Positions 34,424-42,587 of a stretch of DNA of 59,988 bases are shown piece after piece. A program made the position numbers and the translations under genes. The DNA comes from Oscillospiraceae bacterium. Lineage in GTDB: Bacteria > Bacillota > Clostridia > Oscillospirales > Oscillospiraceae. The notes below the pieces were generated by a model. That model ran no database searches. It was given only the letters and a program-made list of their open reading frames with translations, and had not been told where the DNA came from. The number at the start of each line of letters is the position of its first letter. Positions within the stretch are counted from its first letter, which is position 1. The stretch spans positions 1 through 59,988 of the forward strand of contig CADBYZ010000022.1 in assembly GCA_902799075.1 (NCBI GenBank), written 5' to 3'.

Positions 34424-34535
34424 ACTCAACCAAAAAGGATATTCCCCCGTGGAGCTGACAAAGCCCGAGGAGTGCATCGGATGTGCTAGCTGCGCCATGA
34501 TGTGCCCCGACTGCGTCATCACCGTGGAGCGTTAA
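34404..34535 (+). CDS. Short ferredoxin-like subunit with one 4Fe-4S motif (internal deletion suspected)
   Basis: The 43-residue frame starts at TTG 34404 (GAAGGA 9 nt upstream): MAKLTF, then [17 protein letters not shown], then [14 protein letters not shown] and VITVER. In the delta subunits of Vor/Kor oxidoreductases the product is about 65-70 residues with two 4Fe-4S motifs, the first (CKGCGLC...CP) between MAKLTF and the NQKGY segment. That first half is absent here, which fits an in-frame deletion of about 27 codons. With only one cluster it could still work, but electron transfer would differ. It is followed 16 nt later by vorB. Confidence 0.75.
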   Translation: MAKLTFRLNQKGYSPVELTKPEECIGCASCAMMCPDCVITVER

Positions 34536-34551
34536 GGAAAGGAGCAGGCGT

Positions 34552-34926
34552 ATGAGTGAAACCGTCCTGATGAAAGGAAACGAAGCGATCGCCGAGGCCG
34601 CCATTCTGGCCGGCTGCCGCCATTACTTCGGCTATCCCATCACCCCGCAGACCGAGGTCGCCGCTTACATGGCCAAGAAGATGCCCAAGATCGGCGGCAC
34701 CTTCCTCCAGGCCGAGAGCGAGATCGCGGCCATCAAGAGGGAATCTCTTACCTCGCGGGCGCGGATCTGCCCGCCCTCATCATCAATGTCCAGCGCGGCG
34801 GCCCCGGTCTCGGCGGCATCCAGCCCTCCCAGTCCGACTACTTCCTGGCCACCCGCGGCCCCGGCCACGGCGATTTCCACGTGCTGGTCTTTGCCCCCTC
34901 CTCTGTGCAGGAAATGGCGGACCTGA
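34552..34926 (+). pseudogene. vorB: 2-oxoacid:ferredoxin oxidoreductase alpha subunit VorB, N-terminal part (frameshifted)
   Basis: The start (AGGAGCAGGCG then ATG) and [20 protein letters not shown] through [19 protein letters not shown] and [11 protein letters not shown] match the N-terminal pyrimidine-binding domain of VorB. After ATC at 34732-34734 the frame leaves the family sequence. VorB proteins have about 26 more residues here (a segment with a run of Ser and ISL-Q) before EGISYLAG, which is found in another frame from 34737. So about 76-79 nt are missing and the frame is shifted. The enzyme normally interconverts branched 2-oxoacids and acyl-CoA with ferredoxin. Confidence 0.8.
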
Positions 34927-35546
34927 CCGGCCGCGCCCTGCACCTTGCCTGGAAGTACCGCATGCCCGCCATGCTGCTGGCTGACGGCACCATGGGCCAG
35001 ATGATGGAGCCCGTGAACCTGCCCGAGCCCTCCAATGCCTTCGGCGACGACAATCCCTGGGCCGCCACCGGCACCGAGATGAAGCGTCCCCACAATATTA
35101 TCACCTCTCTCGACCTCTCCCCGGAGAACCTCGAGAAGCAGAACTTCGAGCGCTTTGAGCGCTACAAGAAGATCGAAGAGTCCGAGTGCCTCTGGGAAGA
35201 GTACATGATGGACGACGCCGAGATCTGCATTGTCGCCTGCGGCATCACCGCCCGCGTCTCCCGCAACGCCATCGTGGAAGCCAGAAAGCAGGGCATCAAG
35301 GTCGGCATGCTCCGTCCCATCACCCTCTGGCCCTTCCCGAAGAAGGCCCTTGCCGCCGCTGCCGAGAAGGTCAACGCCTTCCTGTGCGTGGAGATGAACA
35401 TGGGCCAGATGAAGGAAGACGTGGAGCTCGCCATCCGCTGCAAGAAGCCTGTTGAGCTTTGCAGCCGTGTCGGCGGCATGATCCCCACCCCGGATGAGGT
35501 CCTCGCGCACATCCGCAAAATCGCAGAAGGAGGAAAAGAAGCATGA
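34737..35546 (+). pseudogene. vorB: VorB alpha subunit, C-terminal part (frame continued from 34737)
   Basis: From GAG 34737 the frame reads [40 protein letters not shown], then [15 protein letters not shown] (the first Met codon of this frame is at 34881) and continues to GKEA at 35546. ADGTMGQMMEPVNLPE and the C-terminal GMLRPITLWPFPKKAL are family hallmarks. The part is otherwise complete and overlaps the next gene by 4 nt (ATGA), so the operon spacing is intact. If the deletion is a consensus error the locus would encode a normal alpha subunit of about 350 residues. Confidence 0.8.
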
Positions 35547-36280
35547 TCGTGTTTGAAAAGCCCCATGCCTTGACTGACACCGTGCTGCACTACTGCCCGG
35601 GCTGCACCCACGGCATCGTGCACCGCCTGGTCGCCGAGGCCATCGACGAGCTCGGCATCGAGGGTAAGACCGTCGGCATCGCGCCGGTCGGCTGCTCGGT
35701 GCTTGCCTACAACTACTTTAACTGCGACATGATCGAGGCCGCCCACGGCCGCGCCCCCGCTGTCGCCACCGGCGTCAAGCGCGCCCTGCCCGACAACATC
35801 GTCTTTGCCTACCAGGGCGACGGCGACCTTGCCTCCATCGGCATGTGCGAGACGGTCTCTACCGCGGCCCGCGGCGAGAATATCACCGTCATCTTTATCA
35901 ACAACGCCATCTACGGCATGACCGGCGGCCAGATGGCCCCCACGTCCCTCATCGGCCAGGTCACTCAGACCTCTCCCTACGGCCGCGACCCCAAGACCCA
36001 GGGCTATCCGATTCGCGTCTGCGAGCTGCTGGCGACCCTCGATGCGCCCCAGTACCTCGAGCGTGTCACCGTCAACAACGTCAAGAACGTCCGCAACGCC
36101 AAGCGCGCCATCAAGAAGGCCTTCCAGAACCAGATCGACGGCAAGGGCTTCTCCTTCATCGAGGTCCTCTCCGCCTGCCCGACCAACTGGGGCATGACGC
36201 CGCAGAAGGCCCTCCAGTGGATCGACGAGGCCATGATCCCCCAGTACCCGCTGGGCGTGTTCCGGGATAAGGAGGCGTAA
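35543..36280 (+). CDS. 2-oxoacid:ferredoxin oxidoreductase, TPP-binding beta subunit
   Basis: The 245-residue subunit contains [14 protein letters not shown] (Cys-Pro-Gly-Cys TPP/cluster region), [13 protein letters not shown] (GDG, start of the TPP motif) and the later [19 protein letters not shown] (NN motif end). It forms the catalytic thiamine diphosphate site with VorB. The reaction links a 2-oxoacid with acyl-CoA, CO2 and reduced ferredoxin. Length and order (alpha, beta, gamma) are typical of the Vor/Kor group. The start overlaps the alpha stop by 4 nt. Confidence 0.94.
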   Translation: MIVFEKPHALTDTVLHYCPGCTHGIVHRLVAEAIDELGIEGKTVGIAPVGCSVLAYNYFNCDMIEAAHGRAPAVATGVKRALPDNIVFAYQGDGDLASIGMCETVSTAARGENITVIFINNAIYGMTGGQMAPTSLIGQVTQTSPYGRDPKTQGYPIRVCELLATLDAPQYLERVTVNNVKNVRNAKRAIKKAFQNQIDGKGFSFIEVLSACPTNWGMTPQKALQWIDEAMIPQYPLGVFRDKEA

Positions 36281-36283
36281 GAT

Positions 36284-36814
36284 ATGGCACATCATGAAAT
36301 CGTAATCGCGGGCTTTGGCGGACAGGGCCTGCTGTTCATCGGCAAGGTGCTGGCCTACGCGGGCCTCGTTGAAAAGCGTCAGTTGCCCTCCTACGGCCCC
36401 GAGATGCGCGGCGGCACCGCCAACTGCAACGTCATCCTCTCCGACGATCCCGTCGGTTCCCCCATCGTGCAGCATCCCAACGTGCTCATCGTCATGAACA
36501 CCCCGTCGCTTGACAAGTACGAGGACGCGGTCGTCCCCGGCGGCAAGATCTTTGTCGACTCCACCCTCATCTCCCGCAAGGTCCGGCGCGACGACGTGGA
36601 TGTCTACTATGTCCCCGCAACGCAGATGGCCAAGGACATGGAGCTTAAAAACCTCGCCAACATGATCCTGCTCGGAACCGTCATCCGCGAGACGAAGTGC
36701 ATCAAGGACGAGACGGTGGAGGACGCGCTCAAGCACGTCATCCCCGCCCGCAAGATGAACCTCATGGATGTAAACCTCAAGGCCATCCAGGCCGGGAAGG
36801 ACTATCAGCCGTGA
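36284..36814 (+). CDS. 2-oxoacid:ferredoxin oxidoreductase gamma subunit
   Basis: The 176-residue protein starts MAHHEIVIAGFGGQGLLFIG, the family's glycine-rich N-terminus, and has SYGPEMRGGTANCNVILS, typical of the CoA-binding gamma subunit. It completes the alpha-beta-gamma-delta set of a Vor/Kor enzyme. The ATG, 3 nt after the beta stop, follows GGAGGCG. The stop overlaps the next gene's GTG start (GTGA). Confidence 0.94.
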   Translation: MAHHEIVIAGFGGQGLLFIGKVLAYAGLVEKRQLPSYGPEMRGGTANCNVILSDDPVGSPIVQHPNVLIVMNTPSLDKYEDAVVPGGKIFVDSTLISRKVRRDDVDVYYVPATQMAKDMELKNLANMILLGTVIRETKCIKDETVEDALKHVIPARKMNLMDVNLKAIQAGKDYQP

Positions 36815-37596
36815 AAACCGCCTGCGCCCAGATGGATGTGCGCCTCGGCGACAGCGCCTACAACCTGCCGCACGCGCTGGAGCTTATACGCCGGGCTGCG
36901 GCGGAAGGCGCGGATACCGTGCTGCTGCCGGAGACTTTTAATATAGGCTTCTTCCCGCGGGAAAACCTCGCGGAACTGGCTGACCGCGACGGCGAGATCA
37001 TCAAAATGGCCTTCGGCGCGCTCGCGGCAGAGCTGCACATCAACCTTGTCGCGGGCTCCGCGGTGACAAACCGGGGCGGCAAGATCTACAATACCGCCTA
37101 TGTCTTTGACCGCGACGGCGCGTGCATCGCCTCCTACGACAAGACCCACCTCTTCACCCCCATGGGGGAGCATGACTACTTCACCCCCGGCAAGCAACTT
37201 TGCACCTTCACGCTTGACGGCGTGAAATGCGGGCTCATCATCTGCTACGACCTGCGCTTTCCGGAGCTGACGCGCACGCTGGCCCTGCAGGACATCGAAC
37301 TGCTCTTTGTCCCGGCCGAGTGGCCCGGCGTCCGCCGCGCCCACTGGCAGACCCTCAACCGCGCCCGCGCCATCGAAAACCAGATCTTCCTCGCCTGCTG
37401 CAACGGCTGCGGCACAGCGGGGGAGACGGTCTACGGCGGGTCCTCCGCGATCTACGACCCCTGGGGCGAGATCAAGGCGGAGGCGGGCACGCAGGAGGAG
37501 ATCATCCTTGCCGACTGCGACTTTGCCGTCAAGGAACAGATCCGCAACAGCATCCATGTCTTCCGGGACAGACGCCCTGAATTATATCAATTGTAA
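36811..37596 (+). CDS. Carbon-nitrogen hydrolase (nitrilase superfamily, omega-amidase/Nit2-like)
   Basis: A 261-residue cytoplasmic enzyme with the Glu-Lys-Cys triad in LLPETFN (Glu), YDKTHLFTP (Lys) and GLIICYDLRFPEL (Cys). The closest recognisable branch is the Nit2/omega-amidase group, which hydrolyses alpha-keto acid amides or other amides; the substrate here is unknown. It starts at GTG 36811 within the gamma stop and precedes ilvE by 14 nt, so it is part of the Ile-type T-box operon. A role in 2-oxoacid amide repair or nitrogen supply is a guess. Confidence 0.86.
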   Translation: MKTACAQMDVRLGDSAYNLPHALELIRRAAAEGADTVLLPETFNIGFFPRENLAELADRDGEIIKMAFGALAAELHINLVAGSAVTNRGGKIYNTAYVFDRDGACIASYDKTHLFTPMGEHDYFTPGKQLCTFTLDGVKCGLIICYDLRFPELTRTLALQDIELLFVPAEWPGVRRAHWQTLNRARAIENQIFLACCNGCGTAGETVYGGSSAIYDPWGEIKAEAGTQEEIILADCDFAVKEQIRNSIHVFRDRRPELYQL

Positions 37597-37610
37597 GGAG
37601 TAATGCCACT

Positions 37611-38705
37611 ATGGAATACAATTTTCCCGTGACCCGTACCACCCATCCCAAGCCCCGGCCCGCGGATGAGAGCAAGCTCGGCTTTGCCCAGTACTTCACC
37701 GACCACATGTTCTGCATGGATTGGGACGAGGGCCAGGGCTGGCATGACGGACGCATCGTCCCCCATGCCCCCATCGAGATCGAGCCCGCCTCCTGCGTGC
37801 TGCACTACGCGCAGATGATGTTCGAGGGCATGAAGGCCTACAAGACCCCCTCCGGCGCCATCCAGATCTTCCGCCCCGAGATGAACATCGCCCGCATGGC
37901 CCGCACCTGCGAGCGCATGTGCATCCCCGAGCTGCCCGGTGATCTCTTCCTCGCCGCCGTCAAGGCCGTCATCTGGGAAGACCGCGACTGGATCCCGTCT
38001 TCTCCCGGTACTGCCCTGTATATCCGCCCCTTCATCTTCGGCGATGAGGTCTCCTTCTCCGTCCTGCCCGCCAAGCACTACCGCTTCATGATCATCCTTA
38101 CCCCGACCGGCTCCTACTACGCCGCCAACGACGGCGGCCTTGCCACCACCCGCATCTTCGTGCAGGATGAGTATATCCGCGCGGCCCGCGGCGGCACGGG
38201 CTTTGCCAAGGTCGGCGGCAACTACGGCGGCGGCATGCGCGCCTCCCTCGACGCCATGAAGTATAACTGCAAGGACGTTCTCTGGCTCGACGCTGCCGAG
38301 CACAAGTATGTCGAAGAGATCGGCACCTCCAACGCCTTCTTCCGCATCAATGACGAGGTCATTACTGCGCCCCTGGATTCCGGCACGATCCTGCCCGGCA
38401 TCACCCGCAACTCCGTCATCCAGCTCCTCAAGAAGTGGGGCGTCAAGGTCTCCGAGCGCAAGCTTGCCATCGACGACATTATCGCCGCCTCCAAGGACGG
38501 TTCCCTGCAGGAGATCTTCGCCAGCGGCACCGCGGCGGTCATTTCTCCCATCGGCTGCCTGAACTTCATGGGCACCGACTATAAGGTCGCCGATGAGCAG
38601 GTCGGCCCCGTGGCCCAGAAGCTGTACGACACCCTCTACGGCATCCAGACCGGCAAGGTCGAGGACGACATGGGCTGGACCTACAAGCTCTTCGATCTCA
38701 AATAA
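37611..38705 (+). CDS. ilvE: Branched-chain amino acid aminotransferase
   Basis: The 364-residue fold-type IV PLP enzyme transfers an amino group between glutamate and branched 2-oxoacids. Landmarks: VLHYAQMMFEGMKAYKTPSG, RPFIFGDE, AKVGGNYGGGMRAS (PLP-binding Lys), EEIGTSNAFFRIN and FASGTAAVISPIG. Length and motifs fit the eukaryote-like/BCAT II group. It is the last gene of the Ile-type T-box operon, followed by a terminator, and would turn the Vor products into Val, Leu or Ile. RBS AAGGAG is 8 nt before the ATG. Confidence 0.95.
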   Translation: MEYNFPVTRTTHPKPRPADESKLGFAQYFTDHMFCMDWDEGQGWHDGRIVPHAPIEIEPASCVLHYAQMMFEGMKAYKTPSGAIQIFRPEMNIARMARTCERMCIPELPGDLFLAAVKAVIWEDRDWIPSSPGTALYIRPFIFGDEVSFSVLPAKHYRFMIILTPTGSYYAANDGGLATTRIFVQDEYIRAARGGTGFAKVGGNYGGGMRASLDAMKYNCKDVLWLDAAEHKYVEEIGTSNAFFRINDEVITAPLDSGTILPGITRNSVIQLLKKWGVKVSERKLAIDDIIAASKDGSLQEIFASGTAAVISPIGCLNFMGTDYKVADEQVGPVAQKLYDTLYGIQTGKVEDDMGWTYKLFDLK

Positions 38706-38726
38706 TCTTACGTTCTCAAAACCAAA

Positions 38727-38759
38727 GCCCCTCGGCGAAAATCGCCGAGGGGCATTTTT
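38727..38759. terminator. Terminator of the Ile T-box/vor/ilvE operon
   Basis: GCCCCTCGGCGA / TCGCCGAGGGGC, 12 bp, followed by ATTTTTA. It also lies at the end of the convergent GH94 gene. Confidence 0.92.
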
Positions 38760-38776
38760 ACGCTTGCCGTTTGAAA

Positions 38777-41212
38777 TTATCCCAGCGTAACGTCCACTCT
38801 CACGTGAGCGCCTGCGGGGTGCACGGGGATGAGCTTGCCGTCGAAGGCCTTGCCGTCTACCGTCATGGACTTCACGCCGTACTGCGCGCCGCTGGGGTTA
38901 TCCACATGGATCTCATATTCCGCACCGCGGTAGGAGCGGGTGACCACGAAGCCCTTGCAGCCGGAGGGGACGCAGGGGTCTATCTCGAGGCCGTCGAGCG
39001 TCGGCTTTACGCCCAGGATCGCCTGGGAGATAGACAGGAAAGTCCAGGCGGCGGTGCCGGTAAGCCAGGAGTTCTTTGCCTCACCGAAGCTTGGGGCGTC
39101 CTTGCCCGCGATCATCTGGCTGTAGACATAGGGCTCGGTGCGGTGGATGTCGCTGATGTCCTCGATGAAGGCGGGAGCGGTGCGGCGGTAGACCTGGAAG
39201 GCCCGGTCGCCGTGGCCGAGCTCTGCCTCCGCGCAGACGATCCAGGGGTTGTTGTGGCAGAAGATACCGGCGTTCTCCTTGTATCCGGGAGGATAGCTGG
39301 AGATCTCGCCCAGCTCCAGGTGGTAGCGGGTGTAGGCGGGATTGAGCAGCACGATGCCGTACTTGGTGTCCAGCCGCTCCTCCACGCTCTTCATGGCTTT
39401 GGCGGCCTCGCCGCTCTCCTTGCCGATGCCCGCCATGACGCACATGCCCTGGGGCTCGATGAAGATCTGGCCCTCTTCGCATTCCTTGCCGCCGACCACA
39501 TGGCCGTAGGCGTCGAAGGCGCGGCGGAACCACTCGCCGTCCCAGCCCGCGTCCAGGACCGCGGCTTCGACCTGCTCAACGGCCTTCAGGGCCTCAACGG
39601 CCTCACCGTTCAGCCCCACATGGCGGCAGATCTCCGCCCAGGCGCGGCCATACTTGACGAACATGCCGCCGATGAACACGCTCTCGGCCACGGGCCCTTC
39701 GCTGGGTCCGGTGATCTGGAAGCTCTCGCCCGGATGCTCGGAGAAGCAGTTGAGGTTGAGGCAGTCGTTCCAGTCGGCCCTGCCGATGAGGGGCAGGCCG
39801 TGGGGGCCAAGGTGTGTGCGCGTGTAGTTGAAGCTGCGACGCAGATGTTCCAGTAAAGGCTGAGCCAGAGAGGGATCGTTGTCAAAGTCCACCTGCTCGT
39901 CGAGGATGCCGAAATCGCCGGTCTCGCGCAGGTAGGCGTCGGTGCCCGCAATGAGCCACAGGGGGTCGTCGTTGAAGCCGCTGCCCACGTCCAGATTGCC
40001 CTTCTTGGTCAGGGGCTGGTACTGGTGGTAGGCGCTGCCGTCGGGAAACTGTGTGGCGGCGATGTCCAGGATGCGCTCACGGGCACGCTCCGGGATCATG
40101 TGCACGAAGCCCAGCAGGTCCTGGCAGGAATCGCGGAAGCCCATCCCGCGGCCCATGCCGCTTTCATAGTAGCTGGCCGAGCGGCTCATGTTGAAGGTGA
40201 CCATGCACTGGTACTGGTTCCAGATGTTCACCATGCGGTCGAGCCTTGCGTCGCCGGTGCTGACCTGATACTTGTTGAGCAGCTTGTCCCAGTGTTTCCG
40301 CAGCGCGTCCATCGCGGCGTCAAAAGCGGCACTGTCGGCAAAGCGGGCCATCATGGCTTCGGCGCGCATCTTGTTGACGACGCCGGGCGCTGCCCATTTC
40401 TCGGCCTGGGGGTTTTCAATATAGCCGAGGCCGAAGATCACGCTCTCGCTCTCACCGGGGGCAAGCTCCAGATTGAACTGCTGCGCAGCCACAGGCTGCC
40501 AGCCGTGGGCGACGCTGCCGGTGCAGCCGTTGCCGAAGACAGCCTCGGGGTGAGCGGGGCTGCCGTAGAGACCGAGGAAGGCTTCACGCTGGGTGTCAAA
40601 GCCGTCGGGGGTGCGGTTTGCCCAGAACACGGCGTAGTGGTCGCGGCGCTCGCGGTACTCGGTCTTGTGATAGATGGCGGAGCCCACGACCTCCACCTCG
40701 CCGGTGGAGTAGTTGCGCTGGAAGTTGGAGGCGTCGTCCATGGCGTCCCAAAGGCAGAACTCCACAAACGGAAACAGGCGCAGGCTCTTGGCGGCCCTGC
40801 CCTCGTTCTTGACCGTGACGCGCATCAGCAGGCAGCGCTCCCCGACGGGAACCAGCAGCTCCTGGGAGACCTTCACGCCGTCCTTCTCGCCTTCAATAAT
40901 GGAATAGCCCATGCCGTGGCGGCACTCGTAGGCGTCAAGCTCGGCCTGTACGGGCTGCCAGCCGGGATTCCAGACGGAGGCGCCATCCTTTATATAAATA
41001 TGGAAGCCCTCCTGATCCAGGGGCGCGTTATTGTAGCGGTAGCGGGTCAGGCGGCGCAGCCGCGCGTCCCGGAAGAAGCTGTAGCCGCCGGCTGTATTGC
41101 TGAGCAGGGTAAAGAAATCCTCGCTCCCCAGATAGTTGATCCAGGGCAGCGGCGTGCGCGGCGTGGTGATCACGTACTCGCGCCGGGCGTCGTCGAAATG
41201 TCCGTATTGCAT
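38777..41212 (-). CDS. GH94 glycoside phosphorylase (cellobiose phosphorylase-like)
   Basis: The 811-residue cytoplasmic enzyme matches family GH94 in length and domains. The N-terminal beta-sandwich (about 1-290) has [19 protein letters not shown] and the (alpha/alpha)6 barrel (about 330-720) has [14 protein letters not shown] and [14 protein letters not shown], which contains the expected catalytic Asp. GH94 splits beta-glucosides such as cellobiose with phosphate, giving glucose 1-phosphate. Shape and sequence fit cellobiose or cellodextrin phosphorylase better than chitobiose phosphorylase, but that is not settled. It is divergent from a LacI regulator, and a sugar importer and GH5 are nearby. 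Confidence 0.93.
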   Translation of the reverse strand: MQYGHFDDARREYVITTPRTPLPWINYLGSEDFFTLLSNTAGGYSFFRDARLRRLTRYRYNNAPLDQEGFHIYIKDGASVWNPGWQPVQAELDAYECRHGMGYSIIEGEKDGVKVSQELLVPVGERCLLMRVTVKNEGRAAKSLRLFPFVEFCLWDAMDDASNFQRNYSTGEVEVVGSAIYHKTEYRERRDHYAVFWANRTPDGFDTQREAFLGLYGSPAHPEAVFGNGCTGSVAHGWQPVAAQQFNLELAPGESESVIFGLGYIENPQAEKWAAPGVVNKMRAEAMMARFADSAAFDAAMDALRKHWDKLLNKYQVSTGDARLDRMVNIWNQYQCMVTFNMSRSASYYESGMGRGMGFRDSCQDLLGFVHMIPERARERILDIAATQFPDGSAYHQYQPLTKKGNLDVGSGFNDDPLWLIAGTDAYLRETGDFGILDEQVDFDNDPSLAQPLLEHLRRSFNYTRTHLGPHGLPLIGRADWNDCLNLNCFSEHPGESFQITGPSEGPVAESVFIGGMFVKYGRAWAEICRHVGLNGEAVEALKAVEQVEAAVLDAGWDGEWFRRAFDAYGHVVGGKECEEGQIFIEPQGMCVMAGIGKESGEAAKAMKSVEERLDTKYGIVLLNPAYTRYHLELGEISSYPPGYKENAGIFCHNNPWIVCAEAELGHGDRAFQVYRRTAPAFIEDISDIHRTEPYVYSQMIAGKDAPSFGEAKNSWLTGTAAWTFLSISQAILGVKPTLDGLEIDPCVPSGCKGFVVTRSYRGAEYEIHVDNPSGAQYGVKSMTVDGKAFDGKLIPVHPAGAHVRVDVTLG

Positions 41213-41227
41213 AAGCCATCTCCTCTG

Positions 41228-41250
41228 CGTAATCGTTTAAGTGATACATA
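41228..41250 (-). promoter_or_regulatory. LacI operator candidate upstream of the GH94 gene
   Basis: On the minus strand the sequence AAACGATTA (41238-41230) lies about 20 nt upstream of the GH94 start, with AAATGCGTTAC further upstream (41265-41255). The same two elements occur in the same order at the lacI-like promoter. That pattern suggests one regulator binds both. Confidence 0.55.
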
Positions 41251-41455
41251 GAGAGTAACGCATTTGGGCAGAAAAATCAAGAGCTTTTTTCAAAAAGAGT
41301 CTGTTTTCGGTAAAAATGCTGCAAACCCGAAAACGGAGCGGAGGAGAAAGTTTAAGCGCCTTTCAGGATCTCGTGGTATTGCACAAAAACAGACCCCTAT
41401 AATTGTGGAAGAACGACAAGAATTTGAAATACCCGGATTTTTCGCAAGAAAGTAC

Positions 41456-41504
41456 TTGCAATTTTTTAGGAAATGCGTTACATTAAAGCCACGAAAACGA
41501 TTAA
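41456..41504 (+). promoter_or_regulatory. lacI-like gene promoter and operator candidate
   Basis: TTGCAA (41456-41461), 17 nt, TACATT (41479-41484) form the promoter, within AAATGCGTTACATT. AAACGATTA (41495-41503) follows the expected start site and suggests autoregulation. The gap 41251-41455 shows no gene. Confidence 0.65.
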
Positions 41505-41522
41505 GTAAAGGAGCTGTTCTCC

Positions 41523-42539
41523 GTGGTCTCGATCAAGGACATTGCAAAGCGCTGCGGTGTCTCGACTGCCACGGTGAGCAAGGCGCTCAACGGCCAGCCG
41601 GACATCGGCGAGGAGACGCGCGAGCGCATCCTTCACCTGGCGGATGAGCTCGGCTACATGGCCAACGCCACCGCCCGCGCGCTCAAGACCAACCGCAGCT
41701 ACAATGTCGGCGTCCTGTTCGTCGATCCCATGCACGGCGGTTTGGCGCACGAATTTTTTTCCACGGTGCTCGACGGCATCCGCAGCGAAGCGGAAAAGCA
41801 CGGCTACGACATCACCTTTATCAACCGCAATGTCGGCAGCCGTCAGACCAGCTACCTCCAGCACTGCCGCTACCGCGGGGTGGACGGGGTGGTGATCGCC
41901 TCGGCGGACTTCAATGACCCCATGGTGACGGAGCTTGTGCAGTCGGATCTGCCGGTGGTGACCATCGACCACATCTTCAATAACCGCATCTCCGTGATGT
42001 CCGACAACATGCAGGGCATGGAGGAGCTTGTGCGGTATGCGGCGTCGAAGGGACACCGGAAGATCGCCATCATCCACGGCGAGCTCACAGGCGTGACCCA
42101 AAACCGCCTGACCGGCTTTCACCGGGCCTGCGAGGAGTTTGGGATCACGGTCCCGGAGGAGTGGATACGCGAGGGCGTGTTCCACGACCCGGCAAGCTGC
42201 CAGCGCATCACGAAGGAGCTTCTGGCCATGCCGGAAAGACCCACCTGCATCTTCTTCCCGGACGACTACTCCTGGATCGGCGGCTACAACGCCATCCGCG
42301 ACGCGGGGCTCAAGGTCCCGCAGGACATCTCCGCCGTCGGGTATGACGGCATCCCCCTCTCCCGGATCATGAGCCCGGTGCTCACCACCTGGCGGCAGGA
42401 CACCGAAAAGCTCGGCACCATCGCCGCCGACAGGCTCATCGAGCAGATCGAGCATCCGCGCACCGTGATCCTCGACCGCGAGATCGTGACCGGTTCCCTG
42501 CAATCCGGCGGCACGGTGGGAGAGATACAAACAAGGTGA
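41523..42539 (+). CDS. LacI-family transcriptional regulator
   Basis: The 338-residue protein has an N-terminal HTH (SIKDIAKRCGVSTATVSKALNG) with the hinge helix around ARALKTNRSYNVG. A periplasmic-binding-like effector domain follows (VGVLFVDPMHGGL..., FPDDYSWIGGYNAIRDAGLKVP). It starts at GTG 41523 after GGAG. Its position between the GH94 gene and a sugar ABC importer, with similar sites at both divergent promoters, makes it the likely regulator of beta-glucan use; the inducer is probably an oligosaccharide (inference). Confidence 0.94.
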   Translation: MVSIKDIAKRCGVSTATVSKALNGQPDIGEETRERILHLADELGYMANATARALKTNRSYNVGVLFVDPMHGGLAHEFFSTVLDGIRSEAEKHGYDITFINRNVGSRQTSYLQHCRYRGVDGVVIASADFNDPMVTELVQSDLPVVTIDHIFNNRISVMSDNMQGMEELVRYAASKGHRKIAIIHGELTGVTQNRLTGFHRACEEFGITVPEEWIREGVFHDPASCQRITKELLAMPERPTCIFFPDDYSWIGGYNAIRDAGLKVPQDISAVGYDGIPLSRIMSPVLTTWRQDTEKLGTIAADRLIEQIEHPRTVILDREIVTGSLQSGGTVGEIQTR

Positions 42540-42587
42540 TCAGCGGGGAAAAACCCGCAAATAATAAATCACATGGAGGAAAAGATC

